From assembly GCA_028564675.1 (NCBI GenBank), contig JAOVVO010000452.1, positions 1-64,000 on the forward strand: DNA of 64,000 nucleotides. The letters are read 5' to 3'. A program made the position numbers and the translations under genes. Source of the stretch: Onchocerca lupi. Lineage: Eukaryota; Nematoda; Chromadorea; Rhabditida; Onchocercidae. Shown here in pieces: positions 12,401 through 26,792 of this stretch. Below the pieces are notes generated by a model. It saw only the letters and a program-made list of their open reading frames with translations, did no database searches and was not told the origin of the DNA. The number at the start of each line of letters is the position of its first letter. Position 1 is the first letter of the stretch.

Positions 12401-15400
12401 ATTATTTTATCTTCTTATTTCCTATATGTAATCCAGAGAAATTTCAGTACCTGGAAAACTCGTCATAAACAACCATCTGTTGATTTGTAACCGATCCAAT
12501 GCGAAGTCGTATTTTCTCTGGCGTTTGCTGAGCACGCGCAAGGGCAACAGGATCAGCGTATTGTCGACCTTCAAGACGATTCTGCTTTCTAGTAGCAAAT
12601 TCAGATTCAAGACGTTTATCCATTTCGGGAGTCGCTTTTTCACATGCTGTCTTGACTATAAAATTTGTTGCCAGTTCCACATTATCTTCCGCAATAGTTG
12701 TTGCAGCTTCATCGATTAGTTTCTGCTACAAAAAATAAAAATTAGAATATATTTCAAGAATTCAAGAATACTGAACATATTTTATCCTTATAGAAAACAA
12801 TACATTACTTGTTCAGGTGTAATGTTGCATCGCAGTGAATTTGTGAATGCTGTTTTAAGAAATCCTAAAATAGTCGAAGACAAAGGCTCTCTGCATGTTA
12901 TAGATGCCATCCCTGCTGTCATTGCTCGAATCATATGCTGTGAAGCACGACGCATTTTTTGCTCGTCTGGTTCCAGTGCAAAATCCTGAAATCAATAAAA
13001 ATATGTAATCATTATAATGAAGTGATTTCAAAGTTATGTGAAAAAGAAGTGAAATTAAGAGGAAAGGGCGTCGAAACAATCCAAAATTACCTTCTTACAA
13101 ATATGTTCTGTAACATGCATAGCAATTCGGATTGCCCGTTCAGTGACTGGTCCAATTAATTCTTTAATCGCATGACTAATTGCCGGCCGAACAACGTGCT
13201 TTAACTGCGGATTCAACTAAAACTTCGAGGCAGAAAAATAAATTTGCGCTATATCTTTTTAAGTTACAGAAATGGTTCTATTTTATTTATTTCAAACTTT
13301 TTCAGACTTGTCAAATCTTATTGATAATTCATTTGATAATATTGAAATCACTGAACTACCTGCTAGAAAATAATATAAATCAAAAAATTAAAGAATAAGT
13401 TTTATATTTCAGGTTAGGAACGAAAGTAGACCAGCAAAATTAACCTGAAATAATGGTAATGAAGCGGATAGCTTCAAATGCGGTGTAAGACCATCAAAGG
13501 AAACAATATTTATATCGTGATAGTGAAAATGAGCTGGTGCTTGCACTTGTGCACCACTTGGCGATTGACTTCCTAAATATCAAAAAATAGTATATCATTC
13601 GGAAAAATTGAGTGTCATGAAATTAAATAAACTCATATAAAATGCTAACAGAATGCACATTTCAGTTCAATTCAAAGTTTAAAAAACAAAGTCCAGAACC
13701 TAAAAAGCCGGGCCAAGAAAGAAAGATGTATCGACATTAAGATATAAATCTAGATTTTAAAGCAATACTGTTTTGAAAAGCAGAGGTATTTTTTTAACAA
13801 ATGCGTTCCGCTTATTGTCTTCCTGCGAAAAAATAAATCTGTTTATCGATAAATAAAGACTACTGAATCTACACTATCACACATATGCAGAATATAAGGG
13901 AAGATCCAATTACATACTTACAAGGGGATATGATAAATTCATTTTGAGACAGTAAAATCATATCAACAGAAACATGGGAATTTTAGAAAGATTGAATCAG
14001 TAATTATATATATCCCTATCGTTACTAAAATTAAATCAAATCTAGAATTTATGCTGCAAGAAGTTTTACTCGGCATAGTGATGTTTGATAAATTGCCAAT
14101 CAAATGATCAACATCAGCAGTTGCTGTTTGTAGTATACCTGCCACAACAATTTCTGCAGAAGCTTCAGAATTGGCACGCACTGCTGGCACAGGTGAAGCT
14201 GCCATCTGAAAATACTATGTATGATAATACCATCTAGTATTATGTGTATTTCACAAACTGTATTTTGCAGTTCAAAAAATTAGTGAGTCATTGAGAACTT
14301 GTATTTCAAAGTGCAATCGAAGAAAAACAGATAAAACTTTTTAAACAACAAAAACCTGTGGTTCAGGTGGTTTCAACATCTTCAGGTCGCCTAGTTGCTG
14401 CGGAAGCTTTATCAAGCGTTCGGTATCTTTCAACACATCTTCTATTGTCAGTTTGCTTAAGTCAATACCCAATTCTTTACAAAGTACTTCTATTTCGAAC
14501 TTCAAATTTAATTTCAAGTCTGGCTGATTATGAAGCTCTGCCAAAATTTTGAAAATCGCTTTTATCCACGCACAGTTTGGACCAAAGATCTGCAACGAAA
14601 ATTATTATAAAAAGCGAAGATGTCTTCGAAAACTTCCTTTTTTTGAGTCAAATTTAAATAGCTGAAAAAGTTACCTGACTTTTGCTACAAGAAACAAGGA
14701 TTTTGGCGATGAAAGGTACGACAAATAGAAGTTCTTGTTGTCCTTTGTAATAAGCTTCCATAAGAAGGGTTTTCATATCCAAATCCTTAAATTAAAACCC
14801 ATAATAGTTAAAGAATAAATGCATTTTCTAAGAAAAAACTTAAAGAATATGAGAAAAAATAAAGACGTGCCGATGTAACAATAGGATGGTCACGGGCGAT
14901 TGTAATCGCACCCAACCATAAGCCGAGATTTTTTAGCAATTGCCTATCGCCAAAATTCGTTGCCGCTTGTCGCTTATCACTTCGCAAAAGAATCTCAAAA
15001 GAAAAAAAAAAAAGAAAATTATCCAAACTATAAAATGTGAAATAAATTGTTTAAGTAAATTCCATTTTTTCATTAACAAATGTTTATGGAGCTATCTCAA
15101 TATAACTTATTTACAAGAAAATCCTTTTCGACATTTTGGAACATATTACCACAGAATATATTTTTGACATAAATTCGTACAATAATATCTTTTGAAGCTA
15201 TAGCAAATCTCGATCAAGCAACTGTTATTATACAACAGATGCCTTTGGCATAAATGCTTTTTAATATTGGCTTTAGGAATGTCTAATCTCTATACTGCAT
15301 TTACATGAAATCAAATGAATCGATGCCATGTATAAGAAAAGCCGTTACTGAAATCTTGTATATTATTAAAGGTCAATGAAAAGCTTTTGCTTCAAATCTA

Positions 15401-17503
15401 CAATATAGTATTTAACTGTATTGATCGAAAATAATACCTTTATGTTTCTAAAAGTTTCCAGCTTCACGAATTCTTCCAATTTTCTATTTTCGATTGCCAA
15501 AAGAAAAAGATTGTAGAGAGGTTGAAAATTCTGCTCGATACTAACACGTTTCATTACCAGATATTGTGCTAGCCAACGAATGAAGTCATTATCCAATTCA
15601 TCGATCATAATTTTTATTTCTTCCACCTGAAAAGAAGCGAAAATTTATATGAATTCCAAATTCAATTTCGAGAACAAAACCTCACTATAAAGATCCTTAT
15701 AAGAAAATACATCACAACCATTAAAGCTCACTTTTTTTGGAAGATTGATTTGACTTAAATTGTTGAATAAAAATGCGACTTTTTCCATAACAGTTTCTGA
15801 TGGCTGCTTTATCTGACTACCTTCTTTTTCAGTTGCATTAACTAGTGTATCAACACTAGTGACAGATAACACCGATGAACCCTGAAAAAGTAGTGAGGTA
15901 ATAAAATACTACAAAAAACAATTTAGTGATTCAGTTCGTGGTTCAAGTTTATTAATTCAAGCAATATGAATTATGAAGCCATACGGAACGTGCTGCTAAA
16001 GCTCGATTCATATCAGTTGTTGTTCGTTGCTGCGGTTGCCAATTTGGTGTTTCGCGACCAGGAACATGCGGCTGTTGTCCTTGTATACCACTAGTTACAT
16101 AATCCTGAACAACCATACCTATCATTAATTCAATAATGCTCGCATACATGATCTTTACTTCAGCAGGATGTGTTTTTAATATATTAATTCTAATTGCAGC
16201 TCTAATCCTATTTAGATTGACTTTATAATGCGAAAATTAAGGAAGATTTGATATTAGAAAAAAAAAATTGCTGAAGATAAATTTTTTCAGACAGATTCAA
16301 GACTTGAAAATCAAAAATTTTGCTACACTCAAATCTCTACGACGGAAATCAGATTTTTTTTTAAATCCTTCAAAATGGTTTTTCAATTTTTTGCAATAAA
16401 AAATTTTTCATAATCTTACCGAATGTTCCAAACATATATACCTTTAAATTTTGTGGGAAATGTTGGAAATTCCGTTGGTTCGCGATCATAACGCACACTT
16501 TGGGATACAAACTCAACTTTGTTCGACACGCATTCAGTGCAACGATTCCAAATGTCCAAAGCATACTACCCGGTTCTGCTTGCAATGATTCTATTACCTT
16601 CCTCACTGCGGTAGCAAATTGCAGATTCCTGCAACATAAATCTTATTATAAAAGCATTTCACATATTTTCCACATATTTTGCCTACTGATAATTGCGGCC
16701 GATTTTGGAAATTTAAGATTTTATTATTATCGCGAGTGACCGTGAAATGGTTATCTACACTGCAGTATGGTAAAAAAATTAATGTTAAACGAAAAAAGGA
16801 ACCAAAATAAGTGTTAAACAAAAAAGGAACCTAAACAAATGTTAAACATATTAGTTTTCATTAACATATTTATTAGAATGTTAAACAACTAAATTAAAAT
16901 GAAAAAAAAAAAAAAAAAAACATACGAGATAACACCTTCACGAATGATACTACCATAAACTTCTGCAGTTGTTCGTAATTCTCGTTCAGGATATTCGTGG
17001 AAAAAACGATATTCTTCAAATAAATTTTTAACCACACATGCCAAAATATCCTGAAAATGGGAGTTTTTCAATCAAGAATCAGAATAAAGATGTACAAATA
17101 CAAAAATAATATGAAAGATAGAACCTTGTCTCTTTGCACATTTGATGCTTTAAATTGTTTCAAGCGCTCAACAAAATCAGCGACGGGCATTTGCATATGT
17201 TGAGAATAAATCTATAAAATAAAAAAGTTCGACAATTCTGACTAAAATTTCCATTACTATCAATCTCTATACCATGCTGGCACTTATCTATTCGGATATA
17301 TCAACATCCAATTCTCCTGCTCATTACCAACTTTTCATTTAAAAACTTCCAAAAACTTTAAGAAAAATGAATTATGAGAAGTATTGGATCTCTCTGGCTC
17401 TGATAATTTATTTGAAAATCCACGTTTCACAATGATAGCCCTTTATGAAAACAAATTATAATGCGACATTTGATCGTTCGTAAATGAATTATTCTAGTAT
17501 CTT

Positions 17504-17539
<36 letters not shown>

Positions 17540-20500
17540 AGATCTAATTTTTAGATCTTAATGTATTTCTAAAATCTAATTTTTCCTTTAATTTCTCATG
17601 TTTTAGAAAAAATAAAAACATATTACTTGTTGGAAGTACATGTTTGCTTCATTCTGAATTTCTTCACTGAATTGCACAGATGTAAGATCGTCCATAGGTG
17701 CAGGAGGTACCGTGATACGGCCTGTCGAACTACTATTGGATTGCTGCTGTTGTTGCTGTCCAGCCGGATTATGCACAAATGAATTGTTTCCATTTAGCAC
17801 ACTTCCTGAAAGCACGCAATGACAAAGTAATTTTCCTTCATAACTGCAGAAGTATTAGATTCATTCATCGCTAACTGTTGCCCATGATACTAGAATTAGA
17901 AATAAATTCGGGATTACCAAATGTTGCAAATAATAGAGAACGATGATAGTCATGGTACTAGATGTAATATCTAAAATTCATCAGAATGTTAATGATTCGA
18001 TTTGCTTTCAAGATCAACATGTGATAGTCTTTTCATCTGTCTGAGATTATTGTGGATGTTTCCCAGTAAATATCCAAATGCAAAAAAAACAACACAGTTA
18101 GTCCTACAGGAAATATTTTTCCGAGAGGGTTAGTTGTGCAGTTTTTTTGAGAATAATTTTCTAAAATAATTTTTGTGTCTCAAAGTATTTGCACTGTCGA
18201 AATTTGTTCCACCTGGGTCATTATTCAATTCATAAGTAAATTCATTTAGATTATATGTCTTAAAAGACTTGCCAAATCTCTATCTTGAAAATTTAGTAAA
18301 TTCAAGTCATATAAAAATTCTTCTACCTTAAATTAATGGTAAAAATATCTTAAATATACGCTAATCCAATTCACATGTAAATCTCTCCGTCTTATATTGT
18401 TAAAAACTAGCAAACACCTGCAACCCCACAGAGCTACCTTTGGTGCTTACCAAGCTTAATTCAGTAGTAAAAAATTGTAGACTCATTCACAAGTAAATGT
18501 TCGGTCCTATAATCAGGTCCATGTCTGATGTCGTCACTATAAAAAGATATGTTATAGGCTAGAAACTATCCTCTGGACCCATACAATTATTTAAATCGAT
18601 TTTACTCTGTGATTCTTCCCTTATTATTTTTCACTCACTATAACACTATTATTACTCTATTTTAATACTAGTATATTATATTTGAATACAAGCATATTTC
18701 CAAATCCAATCCATCAATAAAATTTTCTCATGACAAATACTTTCTTTCGCAACAAGTCCAACAGCAACAAAAATAATATTGATTAACCTGCTGAACCAGG
18801 AGCGCCAGGTGGCACGCGGAAATCAAAAGTTGATGTAGGTCCACTATTAGATGACGGCGTTGTTCGTACACCCCCAGTTCCTATAATTTATAGGATTAAA
18901 CATCAGATAGAAATGCAACAAATAATTTCAGTAATAAAACAATAAGTTCAAATTTTACAATCACCTACTATGCCTAAACAACAAATACACTTCAGATTAA
19001 ACAGATATGAAACTAGATGACAAAAAAAAAAAAAAAAAAAAAAAATGATTCCACTAGTCGAAAATTCACATGTGGAAACAAAATATTTTCATTACTCAAT
19101 TATTCAGCACATAAGGAAGCAAGAACATGTCAATATGACGCCATTCATTCCAGAAAAAGTCACAAAGCAAGCAATTAAATGTGCTGCTTGATTTCATGTT
19201 GCAAGTCAGCCTAATCACAGTATCAGCATACTTGTAACATCTTGAATATTATTTGAGATAATGACAAATACTTTGTGCTACAAAAGCTTCAATGTTATTT
19301 TGCGATCTAGATCACATTAGCTTAAAGACGAAATGACCTAAGAAAACTAACTATCCACGAATAAAATTGATCAAACTAACAGAGACGAAAAGTTCAAATA
19401 CAATTCAAACCTGGTAGACCAACTGGCATACTCCATCCAGGTCCTGATCGTGCTTGCGTTGTTGGTATTCCACTACTCACAAAACCTGTTCTCATCATCT
19501 GCGCGGATGGAGACATTGACAGAGCATGATTTCCATTAAAATTCGGTTGTAAAACATTAGTTGCATTCGTTGCCTATGAATGTGAATAAATTTCAAAAAA
19601 ATATATCATCTGAAAGAAAACAATAAGAAAACAATTAAATATACTCACTTTAAGTAATTCATTTGCTTGCGTGAACGGTCCCGTAGTAGAGCCCGGCGCA
19701 CAAAGACTTGTTCCAGTATTGCTTCCAAAAATTTGCATTGAACCAGGCAAGTTCCCTTGTTGCTGTTGTCGACTTTGCATCTGCTGTGCAGCTGCTTAAA
19801 AAATTATAAAATACTTGTTAAACATTAATAATTAAGTTGAAGAGAACTACCGAAACTCAGTTTGATGAATTTCTAAAAATCATTACCAAGCATATCTCTA
19901 CTTGAAGCACCAAATCCAGTTGTCCCGAACGGAAAACTACCAAAGCTGCCGGAAGATTGTTGCACCGGTACTGATGGTGCTCCTATACCACTATTAAATA
20001 CGTTTGACGTCGATGAATGTGCACTTCCAGCCACGTTTAACTGTGTTCGAGAGGTTGACATAGTTGACAAACGACCTTCACCATTTTTCAACTGTTTAAA
20101 AGTATACAGTTAATTTTCTGTGAAGACTTTTAATAGAATAACAACTTTCCTGCGAATTTATCACTATTTAATGCGAATAGGCTTATTTACAATTCTCACT
20201 ATCAACATGCAATTATAATTTGAAATAAAGTACGACAAAAAACATCACACTCCCAATCTAACCTTTTTCATATATCGAAAAAAAAGTAACTCAACTTAAT
20301 AAAGAAACTGGATATCTTTACTTTAAGAAACGCCTTCTAACTGTAAAATAAATGTCAGTATTCACTTGAGAAATGTCTCATGTGCATGTCTATTTTTTAG
20401 ATCATTTTAAAAATGTCAACAGACCCCAGGTATCTGACAGCAAAGCGAGGACAAATCATTGACTGATGCACTAGACATGCAAGTTGCCCGTGAGAGGGCA

Positions 20501-23500
20501 TTCAATAGCACTCTCATTGTTTCTTGCGGTAAAACACCACTGTTCACCATGCCCGCTGGTAACCGACGACGTATGTAACATATAATCTGCGAAGCGAACG
20601 CATCCTGCAATCAAAAAATTAATGGAATTAAAGATTCTGAATTTACCGCATTCATTACCATTTATCCTCTGACATGAAAATCATTTTGTCATCTTATGTA
20701 AAACCAAAATTAAATTAACTACAGAACAAATCTTACTCCATATACTGCTAATTTATCATCAATCCATTTGTCCAACTTCAGGAAATCTCTTCTTGAAGCC
20801 AAACAAGCCAAATCAATTGTAAAAGGAAATTGTGGCACATTGAATAATTCAGCTAAACCCTAAAATACAGATATGACATCATTTTTTTTAGGATGATATA
20901 ACCATAATGGCTTTATATTTCCAATATATGAGATGGCCGAAGGATGACGTTCATATTAATTAAAAAATTTCTTTTTTTTGGTTCAACTTTCTATTTATAA
21001 TTTTCATTCGACAGACCACTTCCACTGATCTCATTTAATGCAAAATATACTCACTTACTATTACAGCAAGAAATGCTATATATTCAAGTGGTGAAGGTGA
21101 AGGACAGAAATGCATCAATTCTAAGGAGGATTTATAAAGTTTGATATCTTCTCTTCTTTTAATGGCTTATTAGTAAAAACTTACTGAATTTAAATGCAGG
21201 AGCTCATCTTTTTTTAGTACTTAAAATGCATAAAAAACCACAACAATCGAATATTAATAAAGACAAAAACAACATAAACTGAAACACCGACATCTGGTTT
21301 AAGCTCATGAGCTACTTCCAAGATTCGGGACAATTTTGCTTGATCATCTGGATTTTTCATATAATAACTGCAAAGAGCAGTTAAAATCGTTGGTCGCAAT
21401 TGTACTTTGTCTTCGCAATTCCAAACTACATTCAGTACCGGAACAGCATTCGGATGATTTCCAATCAACATTGGTATGAGTATTTGCATTAGGTGAATGC
21501 GTAAATTTGATGTGGGCAACTAAAAAACAATTATATAAGACCGGTTACTTATGTTTCAAACATTGTAAGTAGAACTGAAAGAATAATGACCCTCTAAGAT
21601 AATCCAATTTCATAAATGACATGCCTGCATCTGCAATAAAGCTAGCAATAAAACATCCGGACAAGCATTAGTTGGTTTATGCAAAATATTCATTACACCA
21701 TTCGTCAGTTTTCTTACTTCACCTAACCGTATTAATGTATCCACCAAATCCAAACAGCGCCTAAAATTAGATAAGTCACAAAACTTGTCAAGGAAATTAT
21801 TTATAAAAAAAAAATATAAAGAAAAAAAAAAAAAAAAAAAAAACAAAAACTGCAATATTCACCAACTACTTAATTCCCGTGTTTCCTCCGGTTGTACTTT
21901 CAATGGAGTCAAATTCACTGTTTTGTGAGGATAGTCCGAAAAGCAAAACACATCAGGATTTTGTAATATTTGCTCTATCCATGATAACTGTAAAGAAGAA
22001 ACTAAGTAGTTATATATCGAGATGAAGTCACACGTAGGCATTCATTCTAAATTTGTATTAATAGCTATTTTGAGATCACCATTGCTAATTATCGATTTTG
22101 ATAAAATCGATGATTAACTTTGCTAAATTTTTCATATACTGGAAGGAGGAATTTGCTTCCATATCGCGATATCACGACTGACTGCACTGTATAAAAGTCA
22201 AATAAAATACCTGGCCGTATTTGTGGAAATTCCATTCACGATACAATAAGCCTATCGGAAAAGGATTAGAACCAAGACCTTCTAACAAAATTGTAGTTAA
22301 TAACTGCAGCTGCGCTTTTGTTCGCACAATAAAATTTGTCTGATCGAGGTGCATTATTATTTCCGACCAATTTAGGTTTGGCGCCTACAAAATAGTTCAG
22401 AGTTTCAATCGAGAGCAAATGCTATGGAAAAGTTGGAATAAACCAAAATTCGAGATTTCTCACCAGCTCGCGAATCGCATTGGCAAAATTTTTGGCATTC
22501 CAAGCAATCTGCTGCATCGACTGTGATGTAGAGCTCATGGTTGCGCTCACAGAATTATCAGAGAGACCACTGGTGGTTGTCGATAAACTTTCTGCTGATG
22601 AACTTGTTCCAATTGCTAAAATCTTTTATATAATATTTTTTTTATAACTTTTCGACTGGAAAATAGTCGGAAATTCCTTGCAAAATATAAATAAAAATAT
22701 AGTAAAATGATCACCTGGAACACTTCCAGAACGATGATCCCATAAAGTATTTGGCTGAACTGACTGTTGCATACTAGAGCCGGAACATGTATTTATCATC
22801 ATTACTATAACTCGAGAAATATTAACAGCATTTAAGCCAGTTCCATCCCCAGAATTCAGTGAGACCAGATGCTGCCGACATGATTTCACACTTGATGTAA
22901 ATGCCGTGCCAATTTCCTATCAAAGAATTGTTTTTTCAATTAAAAAATTATAAAGAATGAATTCTATGAATACTAGATACTGAGGCATACAAGATTTCAT
23001 TCATATTTTTAAGTATGGCCGTGAGTAGCATTTTCAATTTCGATCACATACTTGAATCTGTTGCGCCAGTAAATTTGGATTCTGATAAGCCAGACTATCC
23101 ATTATCTCATCGAGATCTTTATCTTCCAAATCAACGTAATCAAAAGGTGACAGATGATCACTTCCAGTTGATGTTAATGATGCTTTAGAACTTCCTTCCG
23201 GCGTAGCTGTCAGAATAAGTTGGAGTGGCGAGAGAGTTCTTGTTAAAGTAACACCACGTAAAGCAAGCTCTACAATATAATTCAATCCGAAAGTGTCATG
23301 GAAATTGAAAAAAATCAAGAAGAAATTACTTAAAAACGATTTCTTCTTACAAACATTATGTTGAATGAAGCAAACACACCTTTTTCAAAAATTTTTAGAA
23401 AACAGACAACAGATTGCCGATCAACCGCAATTAATTCAATAACCTGCGTTGAAACCAGGGATGCAAAAAGCTGATGAATGAATTCTGTTGATAAAGCACA

Positions 23501-25443
23501 ATCAAAGACCGCTGAACTGTCTGAAGTGAAAACAACATTTTATCAGAACATTTTCTATAACTTAAAGATGACGCCAAAAAAGTATAGAAAATGAGCAGTA
23601 TTATAATCTTTTCGGTCTAAAAATTACCTTTTTCAGTAGCTTCAAATATTGCTGCAAAGACGGCACGAAGATATTGGCCAAGTCCTTTGACAATTTGCGG
23701 CACAAGTGTGGAAGATATAAGAATAAGACCAACAAGCACTTGAATAAAAGGATCAACAGACAGAAATGAAACAAGAAGAGTTTCAAGAAAATGTCCAATT
23801 AGACTATACCGTATTTCCACCAGTCTTTCCTCTAATACTTCAATAAAGCGATAAAAAAGTCGTATGGAAGTTGATGTTGGATCTTTGGCAAAATTTTTCA
23901 GTTGCTGAAATAAAACATGCGCTATTATTGGAGATTATGATGAATAGAAATACCACATTACACAAACAAATACTTTGAAAAGATCGAAAAATGCAAAACA
24001 TGAATAGAAAAATGCTGCATAATGCTTTAAATCAATTGTGCAGATTACTAGTCATTATGAAATCGGGCCTTCAATACGAAAGTAATACGCAGCGCCGAAA
24101 TAAGGACAAATTCTCGGAGATAAGAAGACCATAAAAATACCAAAAAATGCCAAAAAAAAAAAAAAATCACCTAAACTTAACTGAAAAATAAACTGCAAAA
24201 AACGTTGACAACAGCATCATAAGTCTTATTCGAAAATTTACAAATGCCATATTTGGTACGCATTTAACTGAATAATCGTAGATTTTTCTCTTAGTATAAT
24301 CCTCGTAAATTACTACAGAATAAAAAATCATATCTCAAAATACAACCAAAACCAGATTTATTCAGCAAAGTCGAAAGAATATAAAGACAAAAGATCATGT
24401 ATCTACTACAAAATACTGTGTCACTTCACACGATGGATCACCTCTCACTAATGATGTTATTCCTCTCATATGTCAAAAGCAAGAAGAATCAAGTTTGTGT
24501 GAAAAGCACTGCTAATGAAAGGAAAAATTAAGGATTACTGGAAAACTCATGCTTATATATATAATAAGTTGACCGGCACACCAGTTTCACAACACAACAC
24601 GAACCTGTCGAATTACGTACGCGCAGAAGTCACTTTTCAGTTCTAGGTTGTACTTTTGAACTGATAAAGACCCTGACTGTTGTCGATTGGCAGATGACTG
24701 CTGTTTTTGAAATAGATCAGTACTAGTAGATACAGATCGAGCTGTAGTATTTGTTGAATTTGACGCAGATAAACAATCAGAAAGAAATGTATTCGATATT
24801 ATGATATTATCCAATAATACGCGAAAAATATGCTGATCAACAATGCCAATGTCAGTAGAACAAGATGCCACAAATATACGATCTAAGAATTCCTAAAAAT
24901 TATTTCAAATATCAGTGTAATCGACTGTGTATATCGTCAAACTACATACTGAAGCAATAAAATGTCTCTTTTGACTAAAAGCGAAAAAAATAGGATCTCA
25001 ATTCTCGAAAGAAAAATAGTCTCAGTTACAATTCAAAACATGATCCTATTTCCTTTTATCGACAAATACGATAAAACTGATATTAAATTCATGTCAATAA
25101 CAAGAAGCAAATCTACTTCATTTCCTTTCACAACTTCCGTTGAAGTTTCTTTTTGCCACCTTTACACGAAAATAAAACTACATAATTTGGTCTCTACAGA
25201 GTAACGAAACACTTCACACAGTGCAGTTCGTGAAGGACAAAAATGACACTAGAATTCACGCAATTTCATTTTTTGAGTTCATACAATATTAATTGAAACT
25301 TAACAATGATACAACAAATTAAAAACAATTACCTCGCCAAATAAAGAATCCGGGCTATTAGAATCAAACTTTTCTGCCGCAACAATCAGTAAACGATCAA
25401 TTGAGGCGAGCGCTATCGAAGTTGGCGTCACACTTATAGACAT
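6496..25443 (-). CDS. CNOT1: CCR4-NOT scaffold subunit NOT1 (CNOT1/LET-711)
   Basis: Central scaffold of the cytoplasmic CCR4-NOT deadenylase, which shortens mRNA poly(A) tails. I place 47 exons, 5' to 3': 25443-25333, 24892-24605, 23904-23628, 23520-23380, 23269-23052, 22916-22715, 22615-22464, 22384-22211, 21987-21863, 21760-21625, 21519-21292, 20859-20737, 20604-20425, 20091-19887, 19794-19649, 19573-19411, 18880-18788, 17805-17627, 17211-17125, 17050-16926, 16628-16420, 16157-15985, 15881-15732, 15626-15438, 14993-14871, 14785-14675, 14589-14356, 14205-14070, 13572-13445, 13216-13091, 12985-12809, 12725-12451, 12363-12261, 12124-11872, 11424-11180, 10678-10530, 10422-10116, 9829-9651, 9546-9444, 9055-8934, 8854-8632, 8355-8182, 8087-7938, 7849-7669, 7558-7426, 7289-7155, 6619-6496. 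Phases close throughout: about 2,654 aa. Landmarks: N-terminal HEAT region; Q/S/G-rich linker (exons 13-18); TTP-binding-like module with [16 protein letters not shown] (exons 18-21); MIF4G-like CAF1-binding module with [14 protein letters not shown] (exons 23-27); CAF40-binding DUF3819 region (exons 29-32); NOT1 C-terminal domain with [18 protein letters not shown] (exons 37-47). Less certain: the exon 22 acceptor and the 20/21 and 34/35 junctions. Confidence 0.95.
14786..14870 (-). other. GC-AG intron of NOT1 (intron 25)
   Basis: The donor reads TCG|GCACGT and the acceptor TTTAAG. Using GC keeps the phase and the conserved spacing before [12 protein letters not shown]; the nearby GT sites either shift frame or delete conserved residues. 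Confidence 0.6.
17507..17537. repeat. Poly(A) tract, 31 bp
   Basis: Uninterrupted A run inside a NOT1 intron (T run on the coding strand). Similar A runs lie at 19022-19045, 46464-46480 and 46519-46541. They are too far from the acceptors to be ordinary polypyrimidine tracts and are probably mononucleotide microsatellites. Confidence 0.9.
21520..21624 (-). other. GC-AG intron of NOT1 (intron 10)
   Basis: The donor reads CAG|GCATGT, a good GC-type donor, and the acceptor TTTTTTAG. Phase 0 on both sides is required to join the exon ending LLALLQMQ to the exon starting [12 protein letters not shown]. Confidence 0.72.
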
Positions 25444-26792
25444 CAGTAGCCGGAATACTAAAAACAGTAGTATTGTGATACTTATGGTAAGTGGCATTTA
25501 CTTCCTTACATATTTTTTAAAATGTAAAATCTACAAGCAAGTCGCACACTACACTGTTAACATCTTATGTCTGTTAGCACAATAATTGCAAATGATCGAC
25601 AATAGAATTATGTGCTCTTGACTTCCTGACAGAAATAATTGATATAACAATATGTTTTGTTAGTTTTCTGTAGTGTATTATCATGGTCATTTGATCACGA
25701 AATTTATGATTGGATAAATTGGTCTATATATATGATTTATTGAACATAGTAAGCAAAAAAAAATTGAACTTCCTTCCTAAAAATTTTTTTATTGCTATCA
25801 TTCATTATGAGAAAAAATTATTAAAAAATTAGATAAACGCACCATAGACGGAGGCCGACTACCGACATGCAGAACAGCACTCCGATTCAGATGATTAGTA
25901 TTTTCTTAGTTCAAGCAAAGTAAACAGGGACTAAAATTCTGAAAAGAATTCCTCCGATATCTACACTATATTTTCTATTACGGTACTGGTATATTCGACA
26001 TAATCTGCTGAATACACAGGACAAATTCCAAAAAGTAATGTTCGTGAATAGTAAGAGCTAACATTTTTGGATCCATGTATTATCTACGGCTATCACCGAT
26101 AATTTCATTAAACAAACACAATGAATCTATATTTTATTTTAAAAAAATCAAGTTTCGAAGAATGCCATTTTAAACACAATTCTACATAGAGAAATTATGA
26201 AGCATCCCATAAGCTGAGATTTTAAAATGGTTGGCGAAATAATGAACAAATGAAAAATAAAAGAAAATATGCTGATGAGGTCATAAATGGCTGTTATACA
26301 TACGCACATAAGCTTGCTTTATTTGAATAATGAAAATTTGTCTGATCAAAATATTGTCGAAACGCAGGCAGATAATAAATAAATCTGAGCTAATATCATG
26401 ACTGTATAATTACTTTGAAGTTATACAATCAGTTAGACATATCAAGTTATCTGAAACATCGGTGACAAAATAATATTTTGATACTCTATTGGATACTGGA
26501 CTAAACACAATACCAACAATAGTAAAAGTAAAAACTACATATAATTCCGAAAGAAAAAAAAAATGAATAAAAAATGGTATCACCGGTACGCACAGAGCAA
26601 ATAAAGTTTTCATATCACAATTTTTGATGCATTCAATTTTTATACTATTTCAATTACTCCTAACATCTCTGCTTTATCCTTTTTTGTGAGATGCATACAA
26701 ACAGCTCTGAACTATACAATTTAAAAGCTTCAAAATATGGGTATTTTAGCAACAAACTCTTTTTCAGAGATATCACCAGATACACAACAAAA
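25444..26792. other. Spacer between NOT1 and PSMD11
   Basis: No gene supported. It begins with a candidate trans-splice acceptor for NOT1 (AG at 25459-25458 on the minus strand after a T-rich tract, 14 nt before the ATG) and ends with the PSMD11 3' region. The hydrophobic minus-strand frame at 26410-26613 is judged noise. Confidence 0.5.
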
